Shown in pieces: positions 46,001 through 61,500 of a stretch of 64,000 nucleotides of DNA. This stretch comes from Eunapius fragilis (Eukaryota; Porifera; Demospongiae; Spongillida; Spongillidae), in the NCBI GenBank assembly GCA_963681505.1, contig OY811985.1, forward strand, positions 7,082,534 through 7,146,533, written 5' to 3'. The notes beneath the pieces are model-generated. The model saw nothing but the letters and a program-made list of their open reading frames with translations. It made no database searches and was not told where the DNA came from. The position numbers and the translations under genes are program-made. The stretch's first letter is position 1, and the number at the start of each line of letters is the position of its first letter.

Positions 46001-48146
46001 ATATGAGTAAACCACTGCACACATGGAAGATAGCAGTAACCATTCCTCTATCTGTTTTAAATGCCACCTCGAGCATACCTGCTTCGGTATGGGTTACCCA
46101 AGCGATTCAAAAGTAGGTTCCCACCCATACATTCCTATGGGAAACCACCCATACATCTCTATGGGAAATATTGACTATCTTAGCATCGAGGTGTTGATGA
46201 GACATGCAGTATAAGCAAACCACTGCACACATGGAAGATAGCAGTAACCACTCCTCTATCTCTTTTTAATGCCACCCCGAGCATACCTGCTTTGGTATGG
46301 GTTTACCAAGCGATTCAAAAGTAGGTTCCCACCCATACATTTCTATGGGAAATTTTTTACTATCTTAGCATGGAGGTGTTGATGAGACATGCAATATGAG
46401 CAAACCACTGCAAACATGGAAGATAGCAGTAACCATTCCTCTATCTGTTTTAAATGCCACCTCGAGCATACCTGCTTTGGTATGGGTTTACCAAGCGATT
46501 CAAAAGTAGGTTCCCACCCATACATTCCTATGGGAAACCACCCATACATCTCTATGGGAAATATTGACTATCTTAGCATCGAGGTGATGATGAGACATGC
46601 AATATGAGAAAACCACTGCACACATGGAAGATAGCAGTAACCATTCCTCTATCTGTTTTAAATGCCACCTCGAGGATACCTGCTTTGGTATGGGTTTACC
46701 AAGCGAATCAAAAGTAGGTTCCCACCCATACATTTCTATGGGAAATTTTTGACTATCTTAGCATCGAGGTGTTGATGAGACATGCAATATGAGCAAACCA
46801 CTGCACACATGGAAGATAGCAGTAACCATTCCTCTATCTGTTTTAAATGCCACCTCGAGCATACCTGCTTCTGTATGGGTTACTCAAGCGATTCCAAAGT
46901 AGGGACCCACCAATACATTCCTATGGGAAACCACCCATATATCTCTATGGGAAATATTGACTATCTTAGCATCAAGGTGTTGATGAGACATGCAGTATGA
47001 GCAAACCACTGCACACATGGAAGATAGCAGTAACCACTCCTCTATCTCTTTTTAATGCCACCCCGAACATACCTGCTTTGGTATGGGTTTACCAAGCGAT
47101 TCAAAAGTAGGTTCCCACCCATACATTTCTATGGGAAATTTTTTACTATCTTAGCATGGAGGTGTTGATGAGACATGCAATATGAGTAAACCACTGCACA
47201 CATGGAAGATAGCAGTAACCATTCCACTATCTGTTTTAAATGCCACCCTGAGGATACCTGCTTTGGTATGGGTTTACCAAGCGATTCCAAAGTAGGTTCC
47301 CACCAATACATTTCTATTGGGAAATTTTTGACTATCTTAGCATCGAGGTGTTGATGAGACATGCAATATGAGCAAACCACTGCACACATGGAAGATAGCA
47401 GTAACCATTCCTCTATCTGTTTTAAATGCCACCCCGAGCATACCTGCTTCTGTATGGGTTACTCAAGCGATTCCAAAGTAGGGACCAACCCATTCATTCC
47501 TATGGGAAACCACCCATATATCTCTATGGGAAATATTGACTATCTTAGCATCAAGGTGTTGATGAGACATGCAGTATAAGCAAACCACTGCACACATGGA
47601 AGATAGCAGTAACCACTCCTCTATCTCTTTTTAATGCCACCCCGAACATACCTGCTTTGGTATGGGTTTACCAAGCGATTCAAAAGTAGGTTCCCACCCA
47701 TACATTTCTATGGGAAATTTTTTACTATCTTAGCATGGAGGTGTTGATGAGACATGCAATATGAGTAAACCACTGCACACATGGAAGATAGCAGTAACCA
47801 TTCCTCTATCTGTTTTAAATGCCACCTCGAGCATACCTGCTTCGGTATGGGTTACCCAAGCGATTCAAAAGTAGTTTCCCACCCATACATTCCTATGGGA
47901 AACCACCCATACATTTCTATGGGAAATATTGACTATCTTAGCATCGAGGTGATGATGAGACATGCAATATGAGAAAACCACTGCACACATGGAAGATAGC
48001 AGTAACCATTCCTCTATCTGTTTTAAATGCCACCTCGAGGATACCTGCTTTGGTATGGGTTTACCAAGCGATTCAAAAGTAGGTTCCCACCCATACATTT
48101 CTATGGGAAATTTTTGACTATCTTAGCATCGAGGTGTTGATGAGAC
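43059..48146. repeat. 2544-bp satellite higher-order tandem duplication
   Basis: Rare variants in 43059-45602 recur 2544 bp later in 45603-48146: a TATTGGGAAA insertion monomer, CACCAATACATT, and GGACCAACCCATTCATT. The distance is constant at many points (43479/46023, 43845/46389, 44238/46782, 44817/47361, 45237/47781). It equals six dimers plus one 186-bp monomer. The near-identity suggests a recent event. Confidence 0.88.
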
Positions 48147-51100
48147 ATGCAATATGAGCAAACCACTGCACACATGGAAGATAGCAGTAACCATTCCTCT
48201 ATCTGTTTTAAATGCCACCTCGAGCATACCTGCTTCTGTATGGGTTACTCAAGCGATTCCAAAGTAGGGACCCACCCATACATTCCTATGTGAAACCACC
48301 CATATATCTCTATGGGAAATATTGACTATCTTAGCATCAAGGTGTTGATGAGACATGAAGTATATGCAAACCACTGCACACATGGAAGATAGCAGTAACC
48401 ACTCCTCTATCTCTTTTTAATGCCACCCCGAGCATACCTGCTTTGGTATGGGTTTACCAAGCGATTCAAAAGTAGGTTCCCACCCATACATTTCTATGGG
48501 AAATTTTTTACTATCTTAGCATGGAGGTGTTGATGAGACATGCAATATGAGTAAACCACTGCACACATGGAAGATAGCAGTAACCATTCCTCTATCTGTT
48601 TTAAATGCCACCTCGAGCATACCTGCTTCGGTATGGGTTACCCAAGCGATTCAAAAGTAGTTTCCCACCCATACATTCCTATGGGAAACCACCCATACAT
48701 TTCTATGGGAAATATTGACTATCTTAGCATCGAGGTGATGATGAGACATGCAATATGAGAAAACCACTGCACACATGGAAGATAGCAGTAACCATTCCTC
48801 TATCTGTTTTAAATGCCACCTCGAGGATACCTGCTTTGGTATGGGTTTACCAAGCGATTCAAAAGTAGGTTCCCACCCATACATTTCTATGGGAAATTTT
48901 TTACTATCTTAGCATGGAGGTGTTGATGAGACATGCAATATGAGTAAACCACTGCACACATGGAAGATAGCAGTAACCATTCCTCTATCTGTTTTAAATG
49001 CCACCTCGAGCATACCTGCTTCGGTATGGGTTACCCAAGCGATTCAAAAGTAGGTTCCCACCCATACATTCCTATGGGAAACCACCCATACATCTCTATG
49101 GGAAATATTGACTATCTTAGCATCGAGGTGTTGATGAGACATGCAGTATAAGCAAACCACTGCACACATGGAAGATAGCAGTAACCACTCCTCTATCTCT
49201 TTTTAATGCCACCCCGAGCATACCTGCTTTGGTATGGGTTTACCAAGCGATTCAAAAGTAGGTTCCCACCCATACATTTCTATGGGAAATTTTTTACTAT
49301 CTTAGCATGGAGGTGTTGATGAGACATGCAATATGAGCAAACCACTGCAAACATGGAAGATAGCAGTAACCATTCCTCTATCTGTTTTAAATGCCACCTC
49401 GAGCATACCTGCTTTGGTATGGGTTTACCAAGCGATTCAAAAGTAGGTTCCCACCCATACATTTCTATGGGAAATTTTTGACTATCTTAGCATCGAGGTG
49501 TTGATGAGACATGCAATATGAGCAAACCACTGCACACATGGAAGATAGCAGTAACCATTCCTCTATCTGTTCTAAATGCCACCTCGAGCATACCTGCTTC
49601 TGTATGGGTTACTCAAGCGATTCCAAAGTAGGGACCCACCCATACATTCCTATGGGAAACCACCCATATATCTCTATGGGAAATATTGACTATCTTAGCA
49701 TCAAGGTGTTGATGAGACATGCAGTATAAGCAAACCACTGCACACATGCAAGATAGCAGTAACCATTCCTCTATCTGTTTTAAATGCCACCTCGAGCATA
49801 CCTGCTTTGGTATGGGTTTACCAAGGGATTCAAAAGTAGGTTCCCACCCATACATTTCTATGGGAAATTTTTGACTATTTTAGCATCGAGGTGTTGATGA
49901 GACATGCAATATGAGCAAACCACTGCACACATGGAAGATAGCAGTAACCATTCCTCTATCTGTTTTAAATGCCACCTCGAGCGTACCTGCTTCTGTATGG
50001 GTTACTCAAGCGATTCCAAAGTAGGGACCCACCCATACATTCCTATGGGAAACCACCCATATATCTCTATGGGAAACATTGACTATCTTAGCATCAAGGT
50101 GTTGATGAGACATGCAGTATAAGCAAACCACTGCACACATGGAAGATAGCAGTAACCACTCCTCTATCTCTTTTTAATGCCACCCCGAGCATACCTGCTT
50201 TGGTATGGGTTTACCAAGCGATTCAAAAGTAGGTTCCCACCCATACATTTCTATGGGAAATTTTTTACTATCTTAGCATGGAGGTGTTGATGAGACATGC
50301 AATATGAGTAAACCACTGCACACATGGAAGACAGCAGTAACCATTCCTCTATCTGTTTTAAATGCCACCTGGAGCATACCTGCTTCGGTATGGGTTACCC
50401 AAGCGATTCAAAAGTAGGTTCCCACCCATACATTCCTATGGGAAACCACCCATACATCTCTATGGGAAATATTGACTATCTTAGCATCGAGGTGATGATG
50501 AGACATGCAATATGAGCAAACCATTGCACACATGGAAGATAGCAGTAACCATTCCTCTGTCTGTTTTAAATGCCACCCCGAGGATACCTGCTTTGGTATG
50601 GGTTTACCAAGCGATTCAAAAGAAGGTTCCCACCCATGCATTTCTATGGGAAATTTTTGACTATCTTAGCATCGAGGTGTTGATGAGACATGCAATATGA
50701 GCAAACCACTGCACACATGGAAGATAGCAGTAACCATTCCTCTATCTGTTTTAAATGCCACCTCGAGCATACCTGCTTCGGTATGGGTTACCCAAGCGTT
50801 TCAAAAGTAGGTTCCCACCCATACATTCCTATGGGAAACCACCCATACATCTCTATGGGAAATATTGACAATCTTAGCATCGAGGTGTTGATGAGACATG
50901 CAATATAAGCAAACCACTGCACACATGGAAGATAGCAGTAACCATTCCTCTATCTGTTTTAAATGCCACCTCGAGCATACCTGCTTTGGTATGGGTTTAC
51001 CAAGCGATTCAAAAGTAGGTTCCACCCATACATTTCTATGGGAAATTTTTGACTATGTTAGCATCGAGGTGTTGATGAGACATGCAATATGAGCAAACCA

Positions 51101-53020
51101 CTGCACACATGGAAGATAGCAGTAACCATTCCTCTATCTGTTTTAAATGCCACCTCGAGCATACCTGCTTCGGTATGGGTTACCCAAGCGATTCAAAAGT
51201 AGGTTCCCACCCATACATTCCTATGGGAAACCACCCATACATCTCTATGGCTATCTTAGCATCGAGGTGTTGATGAGACATGCAGTATAAGCAAACCACT
51301 GCACACATGGAAGATAGCAGTAACCACTCCTCTATCTCTTTTTAATGCCACCCCGAGCATACCTGCTTTGGTATGGGTTTACCAAGCGATTCAAAAGTAG
51401 GTTCCCACCCATACATTTCTATGGGAAAGTTTTGACTATCTTAGCATGGAGGTGTTGATGAGACATGCAATATGAGCAAACCAATGCACACATGGAAGAT
51501 AGCAGTAACCATTCCTCTATCTGTTTTAAATGCCACCTCGAGCATACCTGCTTCGGTATGGGTCACCCAAGCGATTCTAAAGTAGGTTCCCACCCATACA
51601 TTCGTATGGGAAACCACCCATACATCTCTATGGGAAATATTGACTATTTTACCATCGAGGTGTTGATGAGACATGCAATATAAGGAAACCACTGCACACA
51701 TGGAAGATAGCAGAAACCACTCCTCTATCTCTTTTTAATGCCACCCCGAGGATACCTGCTTTGGTATGGGTTTACCAAGCGATTCAAAAGTAGGTTCCCA
51801 CCCATACATTTCTATGGGAAATTTTTGACTATCTTAGCATCGAGGTGTTGATGAGACATGCAATATGAGCAAACCACTGCACACATGGAAGATAGCAGTA
51901 ACCATTCCTCTATCTGTTTTAAATGCCACCTCGAGCATACCTGCTTCGGTATGGGTTACCCAAGCGATTCAAAAGTAGGTTCCCACCCATACATTCCTAT
52001 GGGAAACCATGCACCCATACATCTCTATGGCTATCTTAGCATCGAGGTGTTGATGAGACATGCAGTATAAGCAAACCACTGCACACATGGAAGATAGCAG
52101 TAACCACTCCTCTATCTCTTTTTAATGCCACCCCGAGCATACCTGCTTTGGTATGGGTTTACCAAGCGATTAAAAAGTAGGTTCCCACCCATACATTTCT
52201 ACGGGAAATTTTTTACTATCTTAGCATGGAGGTGTTGATGAGACAAGCAATATGAGCAAACCAATGCACACATGGAAGATAGCAGTAACCATTCCTCTAT
52301 CTGTTTTAAATGCCACCTCGAGCATACCTGCTTCGGTATGGGTCACCCAAGCGATTCAAAAGTAGGTTCCCACCCATACATTCGTATGGGAAACCACCCA
52401 TACATCTCTATGGGAAATATTGACTATCTTAGCATCGAGGTGATGATGAGACATGCAATATGAGCAAACCACTGCACACATGGAAGATAGCAGTAACCAT
52501 TCCTCTGTCAGTTTTAAATGCCACCCCGAGGATACCTGCTTTGGTATGGGTTTACCAAGCGATTCAAAAGTAGGTTCCCACCCATGCATTTCTATGGGAA
52601 ATTTTTGACTATCTTAGCATCGAGGTGTTGATGAGACATGCAATATGAGCAAACCACTGCACACATGGAAGATAGCAGTAACCATTCCTCTATCTGTTTT
52701 TAATGCCACCTCGAGCATACCTGCTTCGGTATGGGTTTCCCAATCGATTCAAAAGTAGGTTCCCACCCATACATTCCTATGGGAAACCACCCATACATCT
52801 CTATGGCTATCTTAGCATCGAGGTGTTGATGAGACATGCAGTATAAGCAAACCACTGCACACATGGAAGATTGCAGTAACCACTCCTCTATCTCTTTTTA
52901 ATGCCACCCCGAGCATACCTGCTTTGGTATGGGTTTACCAAGCGATTCAAAAGTAGGTTCCCACCCATACATTTCTATGGGAAATTTTTTACTATCTTAG
53001 CATGGAGGTGTTGATGAGAC

Positions 53021-56000
53021 ATGCAATATGAGCAAACCACTGCACACATGGAAGATAGCAGTAACCATTCCTCTATCTGTTTTAAATGCCACCTCGAGCA
53101 TACCTGCTTTGGTATGGGTCACCCAAGCGATTCAAAAGTAGGTTCCCACCCATACATTCCTATGGGAAACCACCCATACATCTCTATGGGAAATATTGAC
53201 TATCTTAGCATCGAGGTGTTGATGAGACATGCAATATCAGCAAACCACTGCACACATGGAAGATAGCAGTAACCATTCCTCTATCTGTTTTAATTGCCAC
53301 CTCGAGCATACCTGCTTTGGTATGGGTTTACCAAGCGATTCAAAAGTAGGTTCCCACCCATACATTTCTATGGGAAATTTTTGACTATCTTAGCATCGAG
53401 GTGTTGATGAGACAAGCAATATGAGCAAACCACTGCACACATGGAAGATAGCAGTAACCATTCCTCTATCTGTTTTAAATGCCACCTCGAGCATACCTGC
53501 TTCGGTATGGGTCACCCAAGCGATTCAAAAGTAGGTTCCCACCCATACATTCGTATGGGAAACCACCCATACATCTCTATGGGAAATATTGACTATATTA
53601 GCATCGAGGTGTTGATGAGACATGCAATATAAGGAAACCACTGCACACAAGGAAGATAGCAGTAACCACTCCTCTATCTCTTTTTAATGCCACCCCGAGT
53701 ATACCTGCTTTGGTATGGGTTTACCAAGCGATTCAAAAGTAGGTTCCCACCCATACATTTCTATGGGAAATTTTTGACTATCTTAGCATCGAGGTGTTGA
53801 TGAGACATGCAATATGAGCAAACCACTGCACATATGGAAGATAGCAGCAACCATTCCTCTATCTGTTCTAAATGCCACCTCGAGCATACCTGCTTCGGTA
53901 TGGGTTACCCAAGCGATTCAAAAGTAGGTTCCCACCCATACATTCCTATGGGAAACCACCCATACATCTCTATGGCTATCTTAGCATCGAGGTGTTGATG
54001 AGACATGCAGTATAAGCAAACCACTGCACACATGGAAGATAGCAGTAACCACTCCTCTATCTCTTTTTAATGCCACCCCGAGCATACCTGCTTTGGTATG
54101 GGTTTACCAAGCGATTCAAAAGTAGGTTCCCACCCATACATTTCTACGGGAAATTTTTTACTATCTTAGCATGGAGGTGTTGATGAGACATGCAATATGA
54201 GCAAACCAATGCACACATGGAAGATAGCAGTAACCATTCCTCTATCTGTTTTAAATGCCACCTCGAGCATACCTGCTTCGGTATGGGTCACCCAAGCGAT
54301 TCAAAAGTAGGTTCCCACCCATACATTCGTATGGGAAACCACCCATAAATCTCTATGGGAAATATTGACTATCTTAGCATCGAGGTGATGATGAGACATG
54401 CAATATGAGCAAACCACTGCACACATGGAAGATAGCAGTAACCATGCCTCTGTCAGTTTTACATGCCACCCCGAGGATACCTGCTTTGGTATGGGTTTAC
54501 CAAGCGATTCAAAAGTAGGTTCCCACCCATACATTTCTACGGGAAATTTTTTACTATCTTAGCATGGAGGTGTTGATGAGACAAGCAATATGAGCAAACC
54601 ACTGCACACATGGAAGATAGCAGTAACCATTCCTCTATCTGTTTTAAATGCCACCTCGAGCATACCTGCTTCGGTATGGGTCACCCAAGCGATTCAAAAG
54701 TAGGTTCCCACCCATACATTCGTATGGGAAACCACCCATACATCTCTATGGGAAATATTGACTATATTAGCATCGAGGTGTTGATGAGACATGCAATATA
54801 AGGAAACCACTGCACACAAGGAAGATAGCAGTAACCACTCCTCTATCTCTTTTTAATGCCACCCCGAGTATACCTGCTTTGGTATGGGTTTACCAAGCGA
54901 TTCAAAAGTAGGTTCCCACCCATACATTTCTATGGGAAATTTTTGACTATCTTAGCATCGAGGTGTTGATGAGACATGCAATATGAGCAAACCACTGCAC
55001 ATATGGAAGATAGCAGCAACCATTCCTCTATCTGTTCTAAATGCCACCTCGAGCATACCTGCTTCGGTATGGGTTACCCAAGCGATTCAAAAGTAGGTTC
55101 CCACCCATACATTCCTATGGGAAACCACCCATACATCTCTATGGCTATCTTAGCATCGAGGTGTTGATGAGACATGCAGTATAAGCAAACCACTGCACAC
55201 ATGGAAGATAGCAGTAACCACTCCTCTATCTCTTTTTAATGCCACCCCGAGCATACCTGCTTTGGTATGGGTTTACCAAGCGATTCAAAAGTAGGTTCCC
55301 ACCCATACATTTCTACGGGAAATTTTTTACTATCTTAGCATGGAGGTGTTGATGAGACATGCAATATGAGCAAACCAATGCACACATGGAAGATAGCAGT
55401 AACCATTCCTCTATCTGTTTTAAATGCCACCTCGAGCATACCTGCTTCGGTATGGGTCACCCAAGCGATTCAAAAGTAGGTTCCCACCCATACATTCGTA
55501 TGGGAAACCACCCATACATCTCTATGGGAAATATTGACTATCTTAGCATCGAGGTGATGATGAGACATGCAATATGAGCAAACCACTGCACACATGGAAG
55601 ATAGCAGTAACCATGCCTCTGTCAGTTTTACATGCCACCCCGAGGATACCTGCTTTGGTATGGGTTTACCAAGCGATTCAAAAGTAGGTTCCCACCCATG
55701 CATTTCTATGGGAAATTTTTGACTATCTTAGCATCGAGGTGTTGATGAGACATGCAATATGAGCAAACCCCTGTACACATGGAAGATAGCAGTAACCATT
55801 CCTCTATCTGTTTTTAATGCCACCTCGAGCATACCTGCTTCGGTATGGGTTTCCCAATCGATTCAAAAGTAGGTTCCCACCCATACATTCCTATGGGAAA
55901 CCACCCATACATCTCTATGGCTATCTTAGCATCGAGGTGTTGATGAGACATGCAGTATAAGCAAACCACTGCACACATGGAAGAATGCAGTAACCACTCC

Positions 56001-57990
56001 TCTATCTCTTTTTAATGCCACCCCGAGCATACCTGCTTTGGTATGGGTTTACCAAGTGATTCAAAAGTAGGTTCCCACCCATACATTTCTATGGGAAATT
56101 TTTTACTATCTTAGCATGGAGGTGTTGATGAGACATGCAATATGAGCAAACCACTGCACACATGGAAGATAGCAGTAACCATTCCTCTATCTGTTTTAAA
56201 TGCCACCTCGAGCATACCTGCATCGGTATGGGTCACCCAAGCGATTCAAAAGTAGGTTCCCACCCATACATTCCTATGGGAAACCACCCATACATCTCTA
56301 TGGGAAATATTGACTATCTTAGCATCGAGGTGTTGATGAGATATGCAATATCAGCAAACCACTGCACACATGGAAGATAGCAGTAACCATTCCTCTATCT
56401 GTTTTAATTGCCACCTCGAGCATACCTGCTTTGGTATGGGTTTACCAAGCGATTCAAAAGTAGGTTCCCACCCATACATTTCTATGGGAAATTTTTGACT
56501 ATCTTAGCATCGAGGTGTTGATGAGACAAGCAATATGAGCAAACCACTGCACACATGGAAGATAGCAGTAACCATTCCTCTATCTGTTTTAAATGCCACC
56601 TCGAGCATACCTGCTTCGGTATGGGTCACCCAAGCGATTCAAAAGTAGGATCCCACCCATACATTCGTATGGGAAACCACCCATACATCTCTACGGGAAA
56701 TATTGATTATCTTAGCATCGAGGTGATGATGAGACATGCAATATGAGCAAACCACTGCACACATGGAAAATAGCAGTAACCATTCCTCTGTCAGTTTTAA
56801 ATGCCACCCCGAGGATACCTGCTTTGGTTTGGGTTTACCAAGCGATTCAAAAGTAGGTTCCCACCCATGCATTTCTATGGGAAATTTTTGACTATCTTAG
56901 CATCGAGGTGTTGATGAGACATGCAATATGAGCAAACCACTGCACACATGGAAGATAGCAGTAACCATTCCTCTATCTGTTTTTAATGCCACCTCGAGCA
57001 TACCTGCTTCGGTATGGGTTTCCCAATCGATTCAAAAGTAGGTTCCCACCCATACATTCCTATGGGAAACCACCCATACATCTCTATGGCTATCTTAGCA
57101 TCGAGGTGTTGATGAGACATGCAGTATAAGCAAACCACTGCACACATGGAAGATTGCAGTAACCACTCCTCTATCTCTTTTTAATGCCACCCCGAGCATA
57201 CCTGCTTTGGTATGGGTTTACCAAGCGATTCAAAAGTAGGTTCCCACCCATACATTTCTATGGGAAATTTTTTACTATCTTAGCATGGAGGTGTTGATGA
57301 GACATGCAATATGAGCAAACCACTGCACACATGGAAGATAGCAGTAACCATTCCTCTATCTGTTTTAAATGCCACCTCGAGCATACCTGCTTCGGTATGG
57401 GTCACCCAAGCGATTCAAAAGTAGGATCCCACCCATACATTCGTATGGGAAACCACCCATACATCTCTACGGGAAATATTGATTATCTTAGCATCGAGGT
57501 GATGATGAGACATGCAATATGAGCAAACCACTGCACACATGGAAAATAGCAGTAACCATTCCTCTGTCAGTTTTAAATGCCACCCCGAGGATACCTGCTT
57601 TGGTTTGGGTTTACCAAGCGATTCAAAAGTAGGTTCCCACCCATGCATTTCTATGGGAAATTTTTGACTATCTTAGCATCGAGGTGTTGATGAGACATGC
57701 AATATGAGCAAACCACTGCACACATGGAAGATAGCAGTAACCATTCCTCTATCTGTTTTTAATGCCACCTCGAGCATACCTGCTTCGGTATGGGTTTCCC
57801 AATCGATTCAAAAGTAGGTTCCCACCCATACATTCCTATGGGAAACCACCCATACATCTCTATGGCTATCTTAGCATCGAGGTGTTGATGAGACATGCAG
57901 TATAAGCAAACCACTGCACACATGGAAGATTGCAGTAACCACTCCTCTATCTCTTTTTAATGCCACCCCGAGCATACCTGCTTTGGTATG
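53021..57990. repeat. 1169-bp satellite higher-order repeat
   Basis: The 10-bp deletion variant recurs at about 52806, 53975 and 55144 (1169 bp apart) and at 55921 and 57090 (1169 bp). Intervening steps of 777-779 bp show unequal exchange. 1169 is three dimers less the 10-bp deletion. Confidence 0.8.
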
Positions 57991-57995
57991 GGTTT

Positions 57996-58492
57996 CAGCG
58001 GCGGATACAGGTTTTGGGGGGGGGGGGGGGCACGGATGGTGGGTGTGGCTGGGGGTGGGGTCGGCTTCTGGCCCGATACGAAAAGCGGGGGGGGGGGGGG
58101 GGGGTGCTGTCGGTTTATGGCCCGATACGAGGAGCGGGGGGGGGGGGGGGGGGTGCTGTCGGTTTATGGCCCGATACGAGGAGCGGGGGGGGGGGGGGGG
58201 GGGGTGCTGTCGGATTCTGGCCCAAAACGAAGAGCGGGGGGGGGGGGGGGGGGGGGTGCTGTTGGTTTCTGGCCCGATACGAAGGGCGGGGGGGGGGGAA
58301 GTATGATCGCGTATCGGGGGGCCCGGGATATAGTACAGTAGTAGAGTTCATGCGTGCGGATATCAATAGACAGCGCAATCGTGCAGCTATATTATAAAAT
58401 GCGGCCCGAAAAGTTATGAATTTATTAATGAAGGGGGGGGGGGGGGGGGGGGGGCACGTGCCCCGAGTGCCCCCCCCCTGGATCCGCCGCTG
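57996..58492. mobile_element. 497-bp TIR element inserted in satellite
   Basis: Starts CAGCGGCGGATACAGG and ends CCTGGATCCGCCGCTG, an inverted repeat with one mismatch. GGTTT flanks both sides (57991-57995 and 58493-58497), and removing the element plus one copy restores the normal satellite word GGTATGGGTTTACCAAG, proving a 5-bp target duplication. Inside are four to five units of about 60 bp, each with a poly-G run and CTGGCCCGATACGA-type text, then a non-repetitive 100-bp part and a final 22-G run. No transposase. Same family as 32789-33072. Confidence 0.9.
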
Positions 58493-58575
58493 GGTTTACC
58501 AAGCGATTCAAAAGTAGGTTCCCACCCATACATTTCTATGGGAAATTTTTTACTATCTTAGCATGGAGGTGTTGA

Positions 58576-61500
58576 TGAGACATGCAATATGAGCAAACCA
58601 CTGCACACATGGAAGATAGCAGTAACCATTCCTCTATGTGTTTTAAATGCCACCTCGAGCATACCTGCTTCGGTATGGGTCACCCAAGCGATTCAAAAGT
58701 AGGTTCCCACCCATACATTCCTATGGGAAACCACCCATACATCTCTATGGGAAATATTGACTATCTTAGCATCGAGGTGTTGATGAGACATGCAGTATAA
58801 GCAAACCACTGCACACATGGAAGATAGCAGTAACCACTCCTCTATCTCTTTTTAATGCCACCCCGAGGATACCTGCATTGGTATGGGTTAACCAAGCGAT
58901 TCAAAAGTAGGCTCCCACCCATACATTTCTATGGGAAATTTTTGACTATCTTAGCATCGAGGTGTTGATGAGACATGCAATATGAGCAAACCACTGCACA
59001 CATGGAAGATAGCAGTAACCATTCCTCTATCTGTTTTAAATGCCACCTCGAGCATACCTGCTTCGGTATGGGTCACCCAAGCGATTCAAAAGTAGGTTCC
59101 CACCCATACATTCCTATGGGAAACCACCCATACATCTCTATGGGAAATATTGACTATCTTAGCATCGAGGTGTTGATGAGACATGCAGTATAAGCAAACC
59201 ACTGCACACATGGAAGATAGCAGTAACCACTCCTCTATCTCTTTTTAATGCCACCCCGAGGATACCTGCATTGGTATGGGTTAACCAAGCGATTCAAAAG
59301 TAGGCTCCCACCCATACATTTCTATGGGAAATTTTTGACTATCTTAGCATCGAGGTGTTGATGAGACATGCAATATGAGCAAACCACTGCACACATGGAA
59401 GATAGAAGTAACCATTCCTCTATCTGTTTTAAATGCCACCTCGAGCATACCTGCTTCGGTATGGGTTACCCAAGCGATTCAAAAGTAGGTTCCCACCCAT
59501 ACATTCCTATGGGAAACCACCCATACATCTCTATAAGAAATATTGACTATCTTAGCATCGAGGTGATGATGAGACATGCAATATGAGCAAACCACTGCAC
59601 ACATGGAAGATAGCAGTAACCATTCCTCTGTCTGTTTTAAATGCCACCCCGAGGATACCTGCTTCGGTATGGGTCACCCAAGCGATTCAAAAGTAGGATC
59701 CCACCCATACATTCGTATGGGAAACCACCCATACATCTCTACGGGAAATATTGATTATCTTAGCATCGAGGTGATGATGAGACATGCAATATGAGCAAAC
59801 CACTGCACACATGGAAAATAGCAGTAACCATTCCTCTGTCAGTTTTAAATGCCACCCCGAGGATACCTGCTTTGGTTTGGGTTTACCAAGCGATTCAAAA
59901 GTAGGTTCCCACCCATGCATTTCTATGGGAAATTTTTGACTATCTTAGCATCGAGGTGTTGATGAGACATGCAATATGAGCAAACCACTGCACACATGGA
60001 AGATAGCAGTAACCATTCCTCTATCTGTTTTTAATGCCACCTCGAGCATACCTGCTTCGGTATGGGTTTCCCAATCGATTCAAAAGTAGGTTCCCACCCA
60101 TACATTCCTATGGGAAACCACCCATACATCTCTATGGCTATCTTAGCATCGAGGTGTTGATGAGACATGCAGTATAAGCAAACCACTGCACACATGGAAG
60201 ATTGCAGTAACCACTCCTCTATCTCTTTTTAATGCCACCCCGAGCATACCTGCTTTGGTATGGGTTTACCAAGCGATTCAAAAGTAGGTTCCCACCCATA
60301 CATTTCTATGGGAAATTTTTTACTATCTTAGCATGGAGGTGTTGATGAGACATGCAATATGAGCAAACCACTGCACACATGGAAGATAGCAGTAACCATT
60401 CCTCTATCTGTTTTAAATGCCACCTCGAGCATACCTGCTTCGGTATGGGTCACCCAAGCGATTCAAAAGTAGGTTCCCACCCATACATTCCTATGGGAAA
60501 CCACCCATACATCTCTATGGGAAATATTGACTATCTTAGCATCGAGGTGTTGATGAGACATGCAGTATAAGCAAACCACTGCACACATGGAAGATAGCAG
60601 TAACCACTCCTCTATCTCTTTTTAATGCCACCCCGAGGATACCTGCATTGGTATGGGTTAACCAAGCGATTCAAAAGTAGGCTCCCACCCATACATTTCT
60701 ATGGGAAATTTTTGACTATCTTAGCATCGAGGTGTTGATGAGACATGCAATATGAGCAAACCACTGCACACATGGAAGATAGCAGTAACCATTCCTCTAT
60801 CTGTTTTAAATGCCACCTCGAGCATACCTGCTTCGGTATGGGTCACCCAAGCGATTCAAAAGTAGGTTCCCACCCATACATTCCTATGGGAAACCACCCA
60901 TACATCTCTATGGGAAATATTGACTATCTTAGCATCGAGGTGTTGATGAGACATGCAGTATAAGCAAACCACTGCACACATGGAAGATAGCAGTAACCAC
61001 TCCTCTATCTCTTTTTAATGCCACCCCGAGGATACCTGCATTGGTATGGGTTAACCAAGCGATTCAAAAGTAGGCTCCCACCCATACATTTCTATGGGAA
61101 ATTTTTGACTATCTTAGCATCGAGGTGTTGATGAGACATGCAATATGAGCAAACCACTGCACACATGGAAGATAGAAGTAACCATTCCTCTATCTGTTTT
61201 AAATGCCACCTCGAGCATACCTGCTTCGGTATGGGTTACCCAAGCGATTCAAAAGTAGGTTCCCACCCATACATTCCTATGGGAAACCACCCATACATCT
61301 CTATAAGAAATATTGACTATCTTAGCATCGAGGTGATGATGAGACATGCAATATGAGCAAACCACTGCACACATGGAAGATAGCAGTAACCATTCCTCTG
61401 TCTGTTTTAAATGCCACCCCGAGGATACCTGCTTTGGTATGGGGTTACCAAGCGATTCAAAAGTAGGTTCCCACCCATGCATTTCTATGGGAAATTTTTG

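Noticed and set aside
57960-58397. Gly-rich and Pro-rich frames over the 57996-58492 element
   Set aside because: They come from its poly-G runs; no transposase motif is present.
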